This document shows positions 51,203-52,781 of a DNA stretch of 52,781 bases, piece by piece (positions within the stretch are counted from its first letter, which is position 1; each line of letters opens with the position of its first letter). The DNA is from Candidatus Iainarchaeum sp. (GTDB taxonomy: Archaea; Iainarchaeota; Iainarchaeia; Iainarchaeales; UBA10191). Below the pieces are notes generated by a model. That model did no database searches, was not told the DNA's origin, and saw nothing but the letters and a program-made list of their open reading frames with translations. Location: positions 1 to 52,781 of the forward strand of contig JAUSFL010000040.1 of the NCBI GenBank assembly GCA_030649735.1, given 5' to 3'. The position numbers were made by a program, and so were the translations under genes.

Positions 51203-51658
51203 TCACGCCTGCCTGTTGAGCGCTTTGAAAAACTCCTCAAAGCCCATTCCTTTCTTTGAAAGCCTTTCAATCAATTGCGTTCTTTCAGAAAGCGCTTTGG
51301 AAAAAAGTTCTTCTTCGTCAGGCCGTCCGGCTGTTTTCAAGAATTTGTCCAGAATCCTTTGGCTTTTGTTCTTTCTTTCAAGGCAGTCTTTTGAAAAATT
51401 GAATTCAAACAGAACATTCAGCACTGGCTTTCCTTCTTTTTCCAGGACTTCAGCAATTTCAGTGATTCTTCTTTTCTCAATTCGCGAGCTTTCAAGCATT
51501 GAAGTCCAGCGCCTTTGAACTATGATTAAATCCAATGCCAAAAGGTCGATTTCCAAAACCCCGAGCTTTTTCAAGCGAGTGATTGCATCGCGCGTGCTTT
51601 GCGCGTGAAAAGTGCAGTAGCTTCCCTTATCTTCCTTTTCAAGTCGTTTTATAAGCAT
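51203..51658 (-). pseudogene. C-terminal remnant of a TadA/FlaI-like secretion ATPase
   Basis: The 151-aa ORF begins MLIKRLEKEDKGSYCTFHAQ. SYCTFHAQSTRDAITRLKKL is the His-box and following helix of TadA/FlaI-family ATPases, and LLALDLIIVQRRW ... KRRITEIAEVLEKEGKPVLN matches the family's C-terminal subdomain. Walker A, Asp box and Walker B, which should precede it, are absent. The frame is open only to about 51694, where TAA TAA occurs. Immediately upstream is the divergent recombinase gene. The gene is therefore truncated at its 5' side, and the product cannot hydrolyse ATP by itself. It remains in frame and tightly followed by tadB/tadC-like genes. Alternatives: the N-terminal part lies elsewhere (split by an element or inversion), or the fragment keeps a non-catalytic role. 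Confidence 0.78.
51647..51655 (+). promoter_or_regulatory. TATA box of the recombinase gene inside the ATPase remnant
   Basis: TTTTATAAG is centred 27 bases before the ATG at 51678, so the message would be leaderless. The same bases read on the other strand encode the Leu-Ile-Lys of the ATPase remnant's first codons. Confidence 0.55.
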
Positions 51659-51677
51659 TTCTGTTATTCTTTCTCTT

Positions 51678-52781
51678 ATGCTTGAGGGAATGGATTATTA
51701 CGCGAAATCTAGCAAGCGTGCTGATGTTTTGCTAGCGAGATTATTGCATACTCCGCACCCTGCTTGGGCTAAGGAAAAATCTCGTTATTATTTGGACTTG
51801 CCGGAAGAAAACTGCAAGGCAGTTTTGGCTTTCAATAACGAGTACATTAGTCGCGGCGTTACTGCTGGCGCGAGAATTCATTACTTGCGTTTTTTTGAAG
51901 CGTTTTGTTCTTTCTGCAAGAAGCCTTTCAGTCAAGTTTCAAAGCAGGATATCTTGGATTTCGTGCGCTATGTTGTTGAAGAGGGAAAGTCAAAGAATTC
52001 CGGAAAGCCATTATCCAAGTCTACAATTAGGCATTACAAGACTGCAATGAAATACTTTTTTGTAAAATTTTATGAAAACAACAAGACTGTTGAGAGAGAT
52101 GCTAGGGGAATTCCATTAATGGTTTCTTGGATAAAGCGCGAGAAAAGAGACGAAGTCCTCAAAAGGCCCGAAGACATGCTGACTCAAGCTCAAGTAAAAT
52201 CACTAATTGAAGCTTGCGATAACCCTCGCGATAAAGCAATGATTTCAGTCCTTTATGAAGGCGCGTTAAGAGCCAGTGAATTACTGGACATGACTAATGA
52301 CTCAGTAAAACTAGACAAGTATGGCGCGATAATTTCAGTCAAAGGAAAAACAGGCCAGAGAACAATTCGCTTGATAAATTCAGTTCCAGACCTGACAATT
52401 TGGCTAAACTGTCACCCACTAAAGAATGAAGAAAGTTTTTACTTGTGGACTGCCATTAGGAAAAGAGTTCCCAGAGACTTTGAAAGCTCTAAAGTCAAAA
52501 CCCAATTTCACTATTATGGAGAAAGACTCCGCATTAAAGGCTTAGAAAACTTGGTTTGGAAATTAAAAAAAAGAGTTGGCTTGAAGAAAAGAGTTCACCC
52601 GCACTTGCTCAGGCACATTCGTTTGACTGAATTGGCTAAAAAGCTCACTGAACAAGAACTCAAAATGTTTGCTGGCTGGACTCCAGAAAGCAGAATGGCA
52701 AGTCAATACGTTCACTTGTCAGGTAGAGACATTGACAACTCAATACTCCGCATCAACGGCATTTCAGACATTGCCCAACAG
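51678..52781 (+). CDS. Tyrosine recombinase/integrase (Xer-like), 3' end beyond window
   Basis: The frame is open for 368 codons to the window end without a stop. The N-terminal half has a SAM-like core-binding domain (FNNEYISRGVTAGARIHYLR ... LSKSTIRHYKTAMKYFFVKF). The catalytic domain has Arg198 (EGALRASELL), Lys224 (VKGKTGQRTI), His309-x-x-Arg312 (HPHLLRH), Trp334 in the His/Trp position (FAGWTPESRMAS) and the nucleophile Tyr344 (QYVHLSG). All residues for strand cleavage and exchange are present. ATG at 51678 is preferred because a TATA box lies 27 bases upstream; an ATG at 51690 is an alternative. A 300-400 aa size is normal for archaeal integrases. It is divergent from, and only 19 bases away from, a truncated ATPase gene, pointing to an insertion or rearrangement. 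It may belong to an integrated element extending to the right, or be a stand-alone invertase. Confidence 0.88.
   Translation, partial: MLEGMDYYAKSSKRADVLLARLLHTPHPAWAKEKSRYYLDLPEENCKAVLAFNNEYISRGVTAGARIHYLRFFEAFCSFCKKPFSQVSKQDILDFVRYVVEEGKSKNSGKPLSKSTIRHYKTAMKYFFVKFYENNKTVERDARGIPLMVSWIKREKRDEVLKRPEDMLTQAQVKSLIEACDNPRDKAMISVLYEGALRASELLDMTNDSVKLDKYGAIISVKGKTGQRTIRLINSVPDLTIWLNCHPLKNEESFYLWTAIRKRVPRDFESSKVKTQFHYYGERLRIKGLENLVWKLKKRVGLKKRVHPHLLRHIRLTELAKKLTEQELKMFAGWTPESRMASQYVHLSGRDIDNSILRINGISDIAQQ

Noticed and set aside
51741-51935. 64-codon minus-strand frame near the right end
   Set aside because: Antisense to the tyrosine recombinase, whose catalytic residues leave no doubt about the coding strand.
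1-52781. tRNA, rRNA, riboswitch or insertion sequence in the gaps
   Set aside because: All gaps are at most about 160 bases, AT-rich, and show no cloverleaf, conserved rRNA words, transposase motif or terminal inverted repeats. An integrated element may start at the right edge but its far end is outside the window.

Overview
The window reads as archaeal DNA, most likely from a small-genome DPANN lineage (Diapherotrites/Micrarchaeota-like; the phylum is inference). The support is: class III (archaeal pilin) signal peptides, FlaI/FlaJ-like and Tad-like pilus motor genes, an archaeosortase, a PAC2-family proteasome-assembly chaperone homologue, GGTGA-type Shine-Dalgarno sites, TATA boxes about 27 bp before several start codons (leaderless genes), frequent TTG/GTG starts, and TGA used as a stop. 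Genes are packed tightly; no gene-free stretch exceeds about 160 bases, and I found no tRNA, rRNA, CRISPR array or insertion sequence.

Region 1 (1-27261, minus strand) is a surface cassette read from right to left: an archaeosortase; giant protein C (2778 aa, ending in a lysozyme/glucosaminidase-like domain); a large prepilin-like protein; giant protein B (2572 aa); a small polytopic membrane protein; giant protein A (2791 aa). A, B and C are paralogues. Each starts with the same roughly 45-residue cytoplasmic signature and one membrane anchor, followed by a string of extracellular Ig-like and carboxypeptidase-regulatory-like modules, a CX4C module near residue 790-805, and paired-Cys modules. 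Two of the three carry a Tyr/Asn/Gln/Gly-rich prion-like insert inside the same Cys-Cys module. The C-termini diverge.

Region 2 (27316-41154) is a type IV pilus-like system: a secretion ATPase, a platform protein with two T2SF domains, and a run of pilin-like or pilus-associated small proteins. A lipoprotein subtilisin-like protease gene lies antisense between ATPase and platform. A textbook hairpin plus T-tract terminator and a leaderless promoter sit inside the pilin run.

Region 3 (41184-49463) holds a zinc-ribbon protein and a membrane protein (overlapping pair), a divergent membrane protein, a 1512-aa secreted protein with a signal peptide and a C-terminal membrane tail, then a coiled-coil basic protein that may start at ATT, a 72-aa Ala/Pro/Arg-rich basic protein, and a PAC2-family protein ending in an HbYX motif.

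Region 4 (49542-52781) is a second, Tad-like motor: two single-domain T2SF proteins preceded by only the C-terminal third of a TadA/FlaI-like ATPase. Its missing part is replaced by a divergent tyrosine recombinase gene that runs off the right end. The recombinase promoter lies inside the ATPase remnant.

The best candidate for an undescribed system is the archaeosortase / giant-protein / pilin / lysozyme cassette next to a pilus motor. Together they look like a cell-surface apparatus for attaching to, and perhaps cutting, another cell's envelope. This functional reading is inference.
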